DNA of 64,000 nt. Origin: Streptomyces sp. TS71-3 (lineage in GTDB: Bacteria > Actinomycetota > Actinomycetes > Streptomycetales > Streptomycetaceae). The position numbers and the translations under genes are program-made. How positions within the stretch are numbered: the first letter of the stretch is position 1; every line of letters starts with the position of its first letter. The stretch spans positions 496,001-560,000 of the forward strand of contig NZ_BNEL01000003.1 in NCBI RefSeq assembly GCF_018327685.1. Direction: 5' to 3'. This document shows positions 51,769-60,121 of this stretch, one piece after another. Under the pieces are notes generated by a model. It was not told where the DNA came from, made no database searches, and worked only from the letters and a program-made list of their open reading frames with translations.

Positions 51769-52488
51769 TCACCTGAACAGCCGCAGCTCCCCCTCCCGCG
51801 CCCCCGCCAGCTCGTACCGCGCCCCCACGACCGGCCGCCCCGCGTAGAGCCGTACCAGCGTCGGGGCGTCCCCGATGTAGCGGGCCGGCGGCGCGTCGCC
51901 CGCCGGGGCGCCGAGGAGCAGCGGCTCGTCCTGGTCGTCCAGGTCGGCGTGGAGCGCCGGGTGCTCCCGCGCCCGGGTGACCCCGGCCAGCAGCAGGAGG
52001 GCGGCCGGCAGCCCGTCCCCCGCGTACGCCCCGGGCTCCCCGAACGCGTCCCGCACGTCGCCGGCGTGCACCCACTCGCCGAGCGCCACGCGGTCCAGCG
52101 GTCCGCCGGCCGCGGCGATGACGGGGCCCGCGTCGGTCATGCCGCGTTCCAGCTCGTCCAGCACCCGTTCGATCGGCCAGTCGGCGCGCTCGGCGACGTC
52201 CCGCTCGTTCGCCTCGGGCGTGAAAGCGCCGTCACCGGTCCGCCCCTCCACGACCCGCAGCAGCGCCGCGGCGCAGTGCGCGAGCACATGGCGGACCGTC
52301 CAGCCGGGGCAGGCCGTGTAGGTGGCGAAGTCGGCGGCGTCGCGGGAGCGCAGCAGCGGCAGCAGCGCGTCGCGTTCGAGCCGCAGGAGTTCTCCGGGGA
52401 GTTCGGGGTCGCGGTTCTCCGCGCCGTTCGCGGCACCGGGCCGCCCGGAATGGCGTGCGTTGAGCTCATCGCTTACGTCAGCAGTCAT
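51769..52488 (-). CDS. maleylpyruvate isomerase-family (mycothiol-dependent type) protein
   Basis: The 239-residue protein has the DinB/MDMPI four-helix-bundle N-terminus with metal-ligand pattern CPGWTVRHVLAHCAAALLRV and ALGEWVHAGDVRDAFGEPGA. Actinobacterial members use mycothiol or are of unknown substrate. ATG 52488 gives MTADVSDELNARHSGRPGAA, a variable N-terminal stretch; the domain begins at about residue 30. Cytoplasmic. It is divergent from the HD hydrolase gene. The reaction cannot be specified. Confidence 0.88.
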   Translation of the reverse strand: MTADVSDELNARHSGRPGAANGAENRDPELPGELLRLERDALLPLLRSRDAADFATYTACPGWTVRHVLAHCAAALLRVVEGRTGDGAFTPEANERDVAERADWPIERVLDELERGMTDAGPVIAAAGGPLDRVALGEWVHAGDVRDAFGEPGAYAGDGLPAALLLLAGVTRAREHPALHADLDDQDEPLLLGAPAGDAPPARYIGDAPTLVRLYAGRPVVGARYELAGAREGELRLFR

Positions 52489-52645
52489 GGCTCCACGCTA
52501 GGGGCAACCCGATGCCCAGGACCCGGCCCACGCCCGATCCCCGGACCCGGCCCACGCCCGCTCCCCTCACCGGCCGGTTACCTGCCGGCTTCCCGTACCG
52601 GACCGCCACCCGCCCCCTCCCGGGCCCCCGCGGATAATGGCCCGC

Positions 52646-53308
52646 ATGGCCGACCTCCCGCCGCACCCCGCCCACGACGACCTCCGCGCACGCTGGCGTG
52701 CGGCCCTGCTCGCCGCCCGTGGGGGCGCGCCCGGCCCCGACCCCGCGCCGTACGCCGAGAACCTGCTCGCCCGCTGGGCCGAACCCCAGCGGCGCTACCA
52801 CACAACCGACCACCTCGCGGCCGTCCTCGACCGCATCGACGTCCTGGAGTCGTACGCGCGGCAGCCCGCGGTGGTCCGGCTGGCCGCATGGTTCCACGAC
52901 GCCGTGTACCGCCCCGACCGCTCCGAGAACGAGGAGCGGTCCGCCGCGCTGGCCGAGCGCGCGCTGCCCGAGGCGGGGCTCGGGCCCGAGTCCACGGCGG
53001 AGGTGGCCCGCCTGGTCCGGCTCACCTTCGGCCACGACCCGGGGCCCGGCGACGCCGACGGCGAGGTGCTGTGCGACGCGGACCTGGCGATCCTGGCCGC
53101 GCCGGCCGCGGAGTACGCGGCATACGCCGCGGCGGTCCGCGAGGAGTACGGGTTCGTGCCGGACGACGCCTTCCGCGCGGGCCGCGCCGGCGTACTGCGC
53201 CAACTCCTCGCGCTCCCCGCGCTGTTCCGCACGCCGTACGGCGCCGAGCACTGGGAGGCCGCGGCCCGCCGCAACCTCACCGCGGAACTGGAACTGCTCT
53301 CCGTATGA
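52646..53308 (+). CDS. HD-domain phosphohydrolase
   Basis: The 220-residue protein shows the HD signature: RRYHTTDHLAAVLDRIDVLE with the first His, AAWFHDAVYRPDRSENEERS with the His-Asp pair, and a later Asp in VLCDADLAILAAP. It matches the small metal-dependent HD superfamily proteins of actinobacteria, whose substrates are unknown. ATG 52646 or ATG 52637 (three residues longer) may be the start; neither has a clear ribosome binding site. Confidence 0.88.
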   Translation: MADLPPHPAHDDLRARWRAALLAARGGAPGPDPAPYAENLLARWAEPQRRYHTTDHLAAVLDRIDVLESYARQPAVVRLAAWFHDAVYRPDRSENEERSAALAERALPEAGLGPESTAEVARLVRLTFGHDPGPGDADGEVLCDADLAILAAPAAEYAAYAAAVREEYGFVPDDAFRAGRAGVLRQLLALPALFRTPYGAEHWEAAARRNLTAELELLSV

Positions 53309-53359
53309 CGCGGGGTCAGGACGGGAATGGGGCCGGGGGGAACCCCTGTTCCCCTGGAC

Positions 53360-54961
53360 ATGTCCTCACCCGAGCCCACCGGCCCGAGTCCCCTGCCCAC
53401 CGGCCCGACGCCGGAGCCCACCAGCTCCGCTCCGGAGCGCACCAGCTCCGTTCCGGAGCCCACCGACCCCGCTCCGGGGCCCGCCGGCCCCGGCTCCGGG
53501 GCCGTCCCCCGTTCCGGACCGGCCGCGCCCGGCGCCCCGGCTGACGGCGGGCGCACCCCGGCCCCCGCGGTCGCCTCCCCGGCGCGGCGCCTCGATCCCC
53601 CCGCCCGTTCGCGCTCCCGCGCGCCCATGCCCCTGGCCGTCTACGTGCTGGGGCTCGCTGTCTTCGCGCTGGGCACGAGCGAGTTCATGCTGTCCGGGCT
53701 GCTGCCGCCGATCGCCGACGACATGGGGGTGACCATCCCCCAGGCCGGCCTGCTGATCTCGGCCTTCGCGATCGGCATGGTGGTCGGCGCCCCGCTGCTC
53801 GCGGTGGCGACGCTGCGGCTGCCGCGCCGCGCGACCCTGCTCGCGCTGATCGCCGTCTTCGGCCTGGGCCAGGTCGCGGGGGCGCTGTCGCCCTCGTACC
53901 CGGTGCTGTTCGCGTCCCGGGTGGTGAGCGCGCTGGCGTGCGCCGGCTTCTGGGCCGTGGGCGCGGCGGTCGCGATCGCGATGGTGCCGGTGACGGCGCG
54001 GGCCCGCGCGATGGCCGTGATGATAGGCGGGCTGTCGATCGCGAACGTGCTGGGCGTGCCGGCCGGCGCCTTCCTCGGCGAGGGCCTCGGCTGGCGTTCG
54101 GCGTTCTGGGCGGTCGGCGGGGCGTCGGCGGTGGCGTTCGCGGGCATCGCGACGCTGATCCCGGCCATCCCCCGGCCCGAGCGGATGCCGCAGCTGCGCC
54201 GCGAGGCGCGCATCTACCGCGACCGGCAGGTCTGGCTGACGGTCGTCCTCATCGCGCTCTCCGCGGGCTCCGTCTTCTGCCTGTTCAGCTATCTCGCCCC
54301 GGTGCTGACGCAGGTCGCGCACCTGGGCGACGGCTGGGTGCCGACGGTGCTGGCGCTGTTCGGCGTGGGCGCGCTGATCGGTACGGCGGTCGGCGGGCGG
54401 ATCGCGGACGCGCACCTGTTCGGGGTGATGTTCTCCGGCATCGCGGCGAGTGCGGTACTCCTCGCCGCGCTCGCGCTGTTCGGCGGGTACCCCGTCGCCG
54501 CGGTGGGCCTCTCCCTGCTGCTGGGCGTCTCCGCCTTCTACACGGCTCCGGCGCTCAACGCCCGGATGTTCAACCTGGGCGGCGCCGCGCCGACGCTGGC
54601 GGGCGCGACCACCACCGCCGCCTTCAACGTCGGCAACTCCGGCGGCCCCTGGGTCGGTGGCACGGTCATCGACGCGGGCTTCGGCTACGCGGCCACGGCC
54701 TGGGCGGGCGCGGCGATGGCGGTGGCCGCGATCGCCGTGGTGGCCGTCTCGGCACGCCTGCACCGGACGACGCGGACGCCGAGCCGCATGGTCGCCGCCT
54801 CCGCCGGTGCCCTCTCGGGCCCGGCACCGGCCGGCTCCCGTCCGGCTACCGCCGCTCCGACTCCTCCGACTCCCGCCCCTGTCGCCCCTGTCGCCCCTGC
54901 TGCCCCTTCCGCCTCCGCAGCCCGGCAGCCGTCAGCAGACGCACCACCTCACGACTGCTGA
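53360..54961 (+). CDS. Cmx/CmrA-type MFS drug exporter with proline-rich tails
   Basis: The core from about residue 90 (MPLAVYVLGLAVFALGTSEF, then MLSGLLPPIADDMGVTIPQA) matches the 12-helix chloramphenicol-type exporters of Streptomyces (Cmx/CmlR family); MFS motif A-like and NVLGVPAGAFLGEGLGWRSA motifs follow. Before it lie 89 residues of repeated P-E-P-T-S-S-A-P units encoded by ~27-bp DNA repeats, and after it a Pro/Ala tail. ATG 53627 would remove the tail, but neither start has a clear Shine-Dalgarno. The 3' end overlaps the convergent DUF4031 gene by 116 bp. Probably exports chloramphenicol-like or endogenous compounds. Confidence 0.85.
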   Translation: MSSPEPTGPSPLPTGPTPEPTSSAPERTSSVPEPTDPAPGPAGPGSGAVPRSGPAAPGAPADGGRTPAPAVASPARRLDPPARSRSRAPMPLAVYVLGLAVFALGTSEFMLSGLLPPIADDMGVTIPQAGLLISAFAIGMVVGAPLLAVATLRLPRRATLLALIAVFGLGQVAGALSPSYPVLFASRVVSALACAGFWAVGAAVAIAMVPVTARARAMAVMIGGLSIANVLGVPAGAFLGEGLGWRSAFWAVGGASAVAFAGIATLIPAIPRPERMPQLRREARIYRDRQVWLTVVLIALSAGSVFCLFSYLAPVLTQVAHLGDGWVPTVLALFGVGALIGTAVGGRIADAHLFGVMFSGIAASAVLLAALALFGGYPVAAVGLSLLLGVSAFYTAPALNARMFNLGGAAPTLAGATTTAAFNVGNSGGPWVGGTVIDAGFGYAATAWAGAAMAVAAIAVVAVSARLHRTTRTPSRMVAASAGALSGPAPAGSRPATAAPTPPTPAPVAPVAPAAPSASAARQPSADAPPHDC

Positions 54962-55157
54962 CCCGCACGGCACCGGCGCGAACGGCGTCGGCGTAGCGGT
55001 GCGACGGCAGGTCGTAGTGGTCGCGCTCGAACCCGCGCGGCGGCACGCCGATGCGGGCGGCGAAGGCGTGCAGCTCCTCGTACGAGACGTCGCTGACGAG
55101 GTGCGACCACAGGCGGTCATGGCCGGGCCAGGTGGGCGGGTCGATGTAGATGGTCAT
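54846..55157 (-). CDS. DUF4031 protein
   Basis: The 103-residue protein MTIYIDPPTWPGHDRLWSHL, followed by VSDVSYEELHAFAARIGVPP and FERDHYDLPSHRYADAV, is a typical DUF4031 protein. These are small cytoplasmic proteins of unknown function, widespread in actinobacteria. The C-terminal ~25 residues (RRRKGQQGRQGRQGRESEES) are low-complexity and lie inside the oppositely oriented MFS gene, a 116-bp convergent overlap. Confidence 0.85.
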   Translation of the reverse strand: MTIYIDPPTWPGHDRLWSHLVSDVSYEELHAFAARIGVPPRGFERDHYDLPSHRYADAVRAGAVRVSSREVVRLLTAAGLRRRKGQQGRQGRQGRESEESERR

Positions 55158-55236
55158 GACGCCCCGCCGGGGCGCACCGTGCGGTGGCTCGCGGACGCCC
55201 CCATGGGGCCGGCAGGGCTCATACGACCCATACCGC

Positions 55237-55662
55237 TCACAGGGACTGCGCCCCGCCGCCGTGGCCCGGCGCGGTGCCGAGGTCGCCGACGGGGGCCACC
55301 TGCACGCCCGTCTCGTGGCACACCCAGTGCGGATCGGGGCCCAACTCGGGGCGGACGTCGAGGACGTGCGGCTCGTGGGTGCGGCACACGGGGCACAGCG
55401 GCCACCGCCCGTACCGTTCGAGCAGGGCGTCCTGCACGTCCTGGGCGACCAGGCCCGCGACGTACTGCGCGCCCTCCGGCCACTGCTCGACCCACCACCG
55501 CCGGTGCGCCACCGCGTCCTCGACCATGGAGACGATGTCGGCGTCCGTCACGTCCCCCACGGCGAGGTCGGCCAGCACCAGTGCCCTGGCCGCGTGCAGG
55601 GCGCGCTCCAGGGCGCCCACCGCGGCCGTCTCGGGATCTTCCGAATCCGCCATGCACTCCAT
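55237..55662 (-). CDS. Streptomyces-type small protein with CxxC pair
   Basis: The 141-residue protein has helical N-terminal text (MECMADSEDPETAAVGALER, DLAVGDVTDADIVSMVEDAV) and a C-terminal zinc-ribbon-like segment RWPLCPVCRTHEPHVLDVRP followed by HWVCHETGV. The two Cys pairs and His could bind zinc. ATG 55662 follows GGGGAG at 6-nt spacing and is preferred over ATG 55653 or the far upstream ATG. No family name is known to me. Confidence 0.78.
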   Translation of the reverse strand: MECMADSEDPETAAVGALERALHAARALVLADLAVGDVTDADIVSMVEDAVAHRRWWVEQWPEGAQYVAGLVAQDVQDALLERYGRWPLCPVCRTHEPHVLDVRPELGPDPHWVCHETGVQVAPVGDLGTAPGHGGGAQSL

Positions 55663-55757
55663 TGTGCGCTCCCCGGGTGCGGCGCGGCCCTGAACCGTCC
55701 GGGCGGCGCCATAGCGCCCCGGCGCGCGATGCCCGTATCGTGCGCTCCCGCACCCCC

Positions 55758-55796
55758 TTGACCCGTCGGCCCGCTCGAAAATATCTTTCAGACGTG
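55758..55796 (+). promoter_or_regulatory. promoter with palindrome, likely leaderless start of murR
   Basis: TTGACC (55758-55763), an 18-bp spacer and TATCTT (55782-55787) form a housekeeping-type promoter whose predicted start falls at about 55794, exactly the GTG of the regulator. No Shine-Dalgarno precedes that GTG, so a leaderless mRNA is likely. GAAA-ATATC-TTTC (55777-55789) is a small palindrome over the -10 and may be an autoregulatory site. Confidence 0.55.
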
Positions 55797-56720
55797 ACCA
55801 ATAACGTGAAGGAAATTTTCCTAGGGGAGACGCCGCCCGCCCCGGCGGCGCTCGCCGCGAAGGTCCGCACCCTGGCACCGTCCATGACCCGCTCCATGCA
55901 GCGGGTCGCCGAGGCGGTCGCGGGCGACCCGGCGGGCTGCGCCGCGCTCACGGTCACCGGCCTCGCCGAGCTCACCGGCACCAGCGAGGCCACCGTCGTG
56001 CGCACCGCCCGCCTCCTCGGCTACCCCGGCTACCGCGACCTCCGCCTCGCGCTGGCCGGCCTCGCCGCGCAGCAGCAGTCCGGCCGCGCCCCCGCCGTCA
56101 CGGCGGACATAGCGGTCGACGACCCCATCGCCGACGTCGTCGCCAAGCTCGCCTACGACGAGCAGCAGACGCTCGCCGACACGGCAGCCGCGCTGGACAC
56201 GGTGCAGCTCGGCGCCGCCGTGGGCAGCCTCGCCACCGCCCGCCGCATCGACATCTACGGCCACGGCGCCTCCTCCCTGGTCGGCCAGGACCTCGCCCAG
56301 AAGCTGCTGCGGATCGGCCTGATCGCGCATGCGCACGGCGATCCCCACCTGGCCATCACGAACGCCGTGCAGCTGCGCGCGAAGGACGTGGCGATAGCGA
56401 TCACCCACTCCGGTTCGACGGGCGACGTGATCGAGCCGCTGCGCGTCGCCTTCGAGCACGGGGCGACGACGATCGCGATCACGGGCCGCCCCGACGGCCC
56501 GGTCACGCAGTACGCGGACCACGTGCTCACCACGTCCACGGCCCGCGAGAGCGAGCTGCGCCCGGCCGCGATGTCGTCGCGCACGAGCCAGCTCCTCGTC
56601 GTGGACTGCCTCTTCATCGGCGTGGCCCAGCGCACGTACGAGACGGCGGCGCCCGCGCTCTCCGCGTCCTACGAGGCGCTGGCCCACCGGCACACGCCCC
56701 GCCCCGGAAGCCAGCGCTGA
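55794..56720 (+). CDS. MurR/RpiR-family regulator
   Basis: The 308-residue protein starts MTNNVKEIFLGETPPAPAAL (GTG) and has an RpiR helix-turn-helix (CAALTVTGLAELTGTSEATV, VRTARLLGYPGYRDLRLALA) and a C-terminal SIS phosphosugar-binding domain (RRIDIYGHGASSLVGQDLAQ, AIAITHSGSTGDVIEPLRVA). Such regulators sense sugar phosphates. Lying just upstream of murQ on the same strand, it most likely controls MurNAc-6-phosphate recycling, as MurR does in other bacteria. The promoter suggests leaderless translation. Confidence 0.93.
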   Translation: MTNNVKEIFLGETPPAPAALAAKVRTLAPSMTRSMQRVAEAVAGDPAGCAALTVTGLAELTGTSEATVVRTARLLGYPGYRDLRLALAGLAAQQQSGRAPAVTADIAVDDPIADVVAKLAYDEQQTLADTAAALDTVQLGAAVGSLATARRIDIYGHGASSLVGQDLAQKLLRIGLIAHAHGDPHLAITNAVQLRAKDVAIAITHSGSTGDVIEPLRVAFEHGATTIAITGRPDGPVTQYADHVLTTSTARESELRPAAMSSRTSQLLVVDCLFIGVAQRTYETAAPALSASYEALAHRHTPRPGSQR

Positions 56721-56916
56721 CCAGCGGTGCTCCCCGGAACCTCCGACCGGCCCGCCCGGCTCCCCGCGCCACCCGCATCACCGCCCGCACCCCGTCACCC
56801 CGTACCGTCGCATCCCCCTGTGCGGGGCGTGTGCCGCTGGGCCGCCCCCGTGCGGTCGTACGCTCCGGCCGCGCGCCTGCGCACCGTCAGCAGCAGCCCC
56901 GCTCCACCGCCGCACA

Positions 56917-57059
56917 CGTCACATGCGAACCCCCACTCGCGAACCCACACTTTCGCGACCAAGCGCATGTGACATCGACACCCATGTGACATTGCCCCCC
57001 CATGACATTGACCCCCGTATGGCATCGACACCCATGTGACAACGGCACCCATGTGACAA
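56917..57059. repeat. ~17-bp repeat array in the murQ leader
   Basis: The 367-bp gap between murR and murQ has no gene. CATGTGACA-like units begin at 56966, 56983, 57001 (CATGACATT), 57017 (GTATGGCAT), 57033 and 57050, spaced 16-18 bp, with CGACACC or CGGCACC between them. In addition GTCACATGCG at 56917-56926 is the exact inverted partner of CGCATGTGAC at 56964-56973. The array ends ~28 bp before the murQ ATG, inside its promoter or 5' leader. Confidence 0.8.
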
Positions 57060-57087
57060 CGGAAAGCACCGGAAAGAGCCGCACGCC

Positions 57088-58167
57088 ATGACCTCCACGC
57101 CCGACGACCCCACCACGCCCGACGGCGCTGCCAAGCCCGAGGGCGCCAGTGCGCCCGCCGGCGTCACCGCCCCCGGGGACACCCCCGCCAACTCCGGCGA
57201 AGCCCTCGCGGGCTCCGGCGACACCCCAGCGGGCTCCGGCGGCCCGGAGACGTACTCCGCCCTGCGCGCGGAGCTGGCCCACCTCACCACCGAGGCGTTC
57301 CGGCCGGAGCTGGCCGAGATCGACCGGCTGCCGACGGAGGAGATCGCGCGGATCATGAACGGCGAGGACGCCACCGTCCCCGCCGCGGTCGCCGCGCGGC
57401 TGCCGCAGATCGCCGCGGCCATCGACGCCACCGCCGACCGGATGTCCCGGGGCGGCCGGCTGATCTACGCGGGCGCGGGCACGGCGGGCCGGATGGGGGT
57501 GCTGGACGCCAGCGAGTGCCCGCCCACGTTCAACACCGACCCGTCCGACGTGGTGGGCCTGATCGCGGGCGGCCCCGGGGCGATGGTGACCTCGGTGGAG
57601 GGCGCGGAGGACTCCGCGGAGCTGGCCGCCCGGAACCTCGACGACATGGCGCTGACCGGCAAGGACGTGGTCGTCGGCATCTCCGCGTCGGGCCGCACGC
57701 CGTACGCGGTGGGCGCCGTCGAGCACGCCCGCGCGCGGGGTGCCCTGACCATCGGCCTGTCGTGCAACGCGGACAGCCCGCTGGCGGCGGCGGCCGAGCA
57801 CGGCATAGAGATCGTCGTCGGCCCGGAACTGCTCACCGGTTCCACCCGCCTGAAGGCGGGCACGGCACAGAAGCTGGTCCTCAACATGATCTCGACGATC
57901 ACCATGATCCGCCTCGGCAAGACCTTCGGAAACCTGATGGTGGACGTCCGCGCGTCGAACGAGAAGCTGCGCGCCCGCTCCCGCCGCATCGTCGCCCTCG
58001 CCACGGAGGCCCCGGACACGGAGATCGAGGCAGCCCTGACGGCCACGCACGGCGAGGTGAAGAACGCCATCCTCATGATCCTCGGCAAGGTCGACGCGAC
58101 GACGGCGGAACGGTTGCTGTCCCGCACGAGCGGGCACTTGCGGGAGGCACTGACGGAGGCGGGGTAG
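57088..58167 (+). CDS. murQ: N-acetylmuramic acid 6-phosphate etherase
   Basis: MurQ splits the lactyl ether of MurNAc-6-phosphate to GlcNAc-6-phosphate and D-lactate in cell-wall recycling. The 359-residue SIS-fold protein has GGRLIYAGAGTAGRMGVLDA, SECPPTFNTDPSDVVGLIAG, SVEGAEDSAELA with the catalytic Glu, VVVGISASGRTPYAVGAVEH and GSTRLKAGTAQKLVLNMIST. The first ~55 residues are a low-complexity Gly/Ser/Pro tail not found in E. coli MurQ. murR lies upstream on the same strand, and a ~17-bp repeat array precedes the gene. Confidence 0.95.
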   Translation: MTSTPDDPTTPDGAAKPEGASAPAGVTAPGDTPANSGEALAGSGDTPAGSGGPETYSALRAELAHLTTEAFRPELAEIDRLPTEEIARIMNGEDATVPAAVAARLPQIAAAIDATADRMSRGGRLIYAGAGTAGRMGVLDASECPPTFNTDPSDVVGLIAGGPGAMVTSVEGAEDSAELAARNLDDMALTGKDVVVGISASGRTPYAVGAVEHARARGALTIGLSCNADSPLAAAAEHGIEIVVGPELLTGSTRLKAGTAQKLVLNMISTITMIRLGKTFGNLMVDVRASNEKLRARSRRIVALATEAPDTEIEAALTATHGEVKNAILMILGKVDATTAERLLSRTSGHLREALTEAG

Positions 58168-58255
58168 GCGGCGGCCTCAGACCCGGAGAACGGGGGCACC
58201 CCCCGAAGCGGGCACGGGCGAAGGGGGCACGGAAGCGTAGGCCTGCGCCCCGAAA

Positions 58256-58440
58256 GGGGCGCGGGGTGGGGGTACCTCCCACGCCCTCAAGGCTGTGGGG
58301 GAGCGAGCAAGCGCCATGGCCGGACGATCCCGCAACAACCGGAACCACCCCGCCCGGAGGGCACCCCCCGGCAGGGAGCCAGACCCCGCCGGCAGGGGGG
58401 CCAGACCCCGGCAGGGGCCACCGCACGGCGGCGCAGCCAC
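58256..58440 (+). repeat. R1-R3 composite repeat downstream of murQ
   Basis: In the 390-bp gap 58168-58557 a truncated R1 core (58256-58267, GGGGCGCGGGGT) is followed by a hairpin-like insert GGGGGTACCTCCCACGCCCT and CAAGGCTGTGGGGGAG. Next comes R3: GGACGATCCCGCAACAACCG (58321), GGAGGGCACCCCCCGGCAGG and two GGCAGGGGCC stretches. The order R1 then R3 is the same as in each unit of the 50129-50947 array. GCGAAGGGGGCAC at 58219 matches the unit of the 30961 array. Confidence 0.75.
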
Positions 58441-58557
58441 GGAAACGGAACGGGCGCCGAAGTCGTACCCGCGGCGCCACCCCCTCCCCCGCGGGGCGGA
58501 GGCGGATGAGCCGGCCGGCCGACGCGGCAGCGCCCCGCACCGCCGGACGATCGGAAC

Positions 58558-59277
58558 GTGACGCACGCACAGGAACGGACAACGGCCGAACGCCGGAAAC
58601 CCACAGGTGAACCCCCCGGGGAACACCCCGCAGAACACGCAGGGGAATACTCAGCGGAAGACCCCGGGGAACGCACCCGGAACCGCACCCGGAAGCCCGC
58701 CCTCTCCTCACGCCTGCACGGCCGCACGGCCGCGAACGTGCCCCGCTGGGCGGTGCTCGCGGCCTACGCCGCCGCTCTCACGACCCTGCCGTCGGGCATC
58801 TGGCGCATCGCGGCGGTCACCTTCCACACCCCGCTGCTGGAGCACCCGGCGCGGGAGGTGGACGGCCACGGCCCGGTCGTCTTCACCGGCACGTGGTACG
58901 TCGTCGCGCTGACCGTCGTCAGCGAGGCCCTGGCGTTCCTCACGGTGGGCCTGGTGAGCGAGTGGGGCGAGCGCGTACCGCGCTGGATCCCCCTGCTGGG
59001 CGGCCGCAGAATCCCACCACGGGCCGCCACGATCCCCGCCGCCCTCGGCGCCACGACCCTCACCGCGCTCTTCCCCTACGCCCTCCTCATGCTCTCCCTG
59101 GGCCGCACCCTCAACGGCTCCCCCGGCACCGGCGTCGTCCTGCACGGCTGGCAGATCCCGGCGTTCGTCATCGCGTACGCGCCGTTGGCGGCGTGGGGGC
59201 CGCTGTTGGGGGTGGTGACGGTGCATTACCACCGGCGCAGGGCGAGGCGGGCGGGTCGAGCGGCGCAACCCCGCTGA
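58558..59277 (+). CDS. four-helix membrane protein of unknown function
   Basis: The 239-residue product (GTG start) has a hydrophilic N-terminus of ~60 residues rich in Glu/Arg/Pro (EPPGEHPAEHAGEYSAEDPG), then about four membrane helices (WAVLAAYAAALTTLPSGIWR, WYVVALTVVSEALAFLTVGL, IPAALGATTLTALFPYALLM, IPAFVIAYAPLAAWGPLLGV). The tail is basic. Related proteins of unknown role are common in Streptomyces. The low-complexity N-terminus suggests a later start is possible. Substrate or function unknown. Confidence 0.8.
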   Translation: MTHAQERTTAERRKPTGEPPGEHPAEHAGEYSAEDPGERTRNRTRKPALSSRLHGRTAANVPRWAVLAAYAAALTTLPSGIWRIAAVTFHTPLLEHPAREVDGHGPVVFTGTWYVVALTVVSEALAFLTVGLVSEWGERVPRWIPLLGGRRIPPRAATIPAALGATTLTALFPYALLMLSLGRTLNGSPGTGVVLHGWQIPAFVIAYAPLAAWGPLLGVVTVHYHRRRARRAGRAAQPR

Positions 59278-59319
59278 GCCGACGGAAAGTGCGAGCCATG
59301 GCGCCCCCAGCGCGAGGAC

Positions 59320-59580
59320 CTACCTGCCCGTTCCCCTCCGGAGCGCGTCTGTGAGACGTCGAGCCGTCTGAAGGTTGCAGCGGCCAAGCTCGACCAGTGG
59401 GCGCGGCCAGGCGTCCGCATACGCGGCAGGCTCCACGCACAGCGACGGCAGGGTGATCCCGAACGCGTGCAGTGCAGCCCACAGTTCGTCACGCACATTC
59501 TCGGCTTCCTTGATCCGCTCGGCCGCGGTCACCGGCCGTTTGCCGTTCGTATTTCCATCTGTCTCTACCACTAGGGTCAT
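59320..59580 (-). CDS. small conserved Streptomyces protein
   Basis: The 86-residue product MTLVVETDGNTNGKRPVTAA, followed by ERIKEAENVRDELWAALHAF and RCNLQTARRLTDALRRG, is a soluble, largely helical protein. Proteins of this form are frequent beside XRE-DUF5753/DUF397 genes in Streptomyces accessory loci. It marks the left border of a lower-GC segment. Function unknown. Confidence 0.75.
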   Translation of the reverse strand: MTLVVETDGNTNGKRPVTAAERIKEAENVRDELWAALHAFGITLPSLCVEPAAYADAWPRPLVELGRCNLQTARRLTDALRRGTGR

Positions 59581-59632
59581 CCATTCGTCGTCGCGTACTG
59601 ATGTGGCTCTGGCTGACCTTCGCTACGCCGCG

Positions 59633-59842
59633 TCATGAACCGCCCAGCCCGCTTTCCGAGTGCCGCAAGTCGCCGTAGCGGGTGTGCCAGTGCCGTTCGA
59701 GGTCCCCCGGATGGTCGGGATCGGCGAGGCAGATCCACGTTCCCGGCTGGGGTTGGTGGGTGATGATCCCGTTTCGCTTGTTGCGGATGTCGTATGCGGT
59801 GTCTCCCTCAAGGAATACGTCAGCGCCCGCCTTGTTGGTCAT
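59633..59842 (-). CDS. small protein with WICLADPDHPGDLERHWH motif
   Basis: From ATG 59842 (GGAAGAGGACGT upstream) the 69-residue product reads MTNKAGADVFLEGDTAYDIR then NKRNGIITHQPQPGTWICLA and ends in LRHSESGLGGS. The DPDHPGDLERHWHTRYGDLR section suggests a small beta domain. No domain name is known to me. It lies 52 bp before the 59580 start, on the same strand, so the two may be cotranscribed. Confidence 0.75.
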   Translation of the reverse strand: MTNKAGADVFLEGDTAYDIRNKRNGIITHQPQPGTWICLADPDHPGDLERHWHTRYGDLRHSESGLGGS

Positions 59843-60121
59843 ACGTCCTCTTCCTGTCGTCTGGGGTGGTTCTCGCACCCTCCGCACGGGTCTCTACGCC
59901 GGCTTCGCTTGCCGTGGCGTTGGCCGCACACCGAACTCCCACGCTCAACACATGGGCATGCGGCTGCACTTCGGCCTGGTGGGGCTCCGTCCGACGTAGC
60001 ATCAGACCATACGGTGCACGGGTGTACCGGTGCAAGGGTTCACCTAGGAGGCTCCACGAACTGGTGGACCGTGCCCTGGCCGCGGGGGAGACTGACACCC
60101 ACCGAAGGAGGAAGGTGAGGA

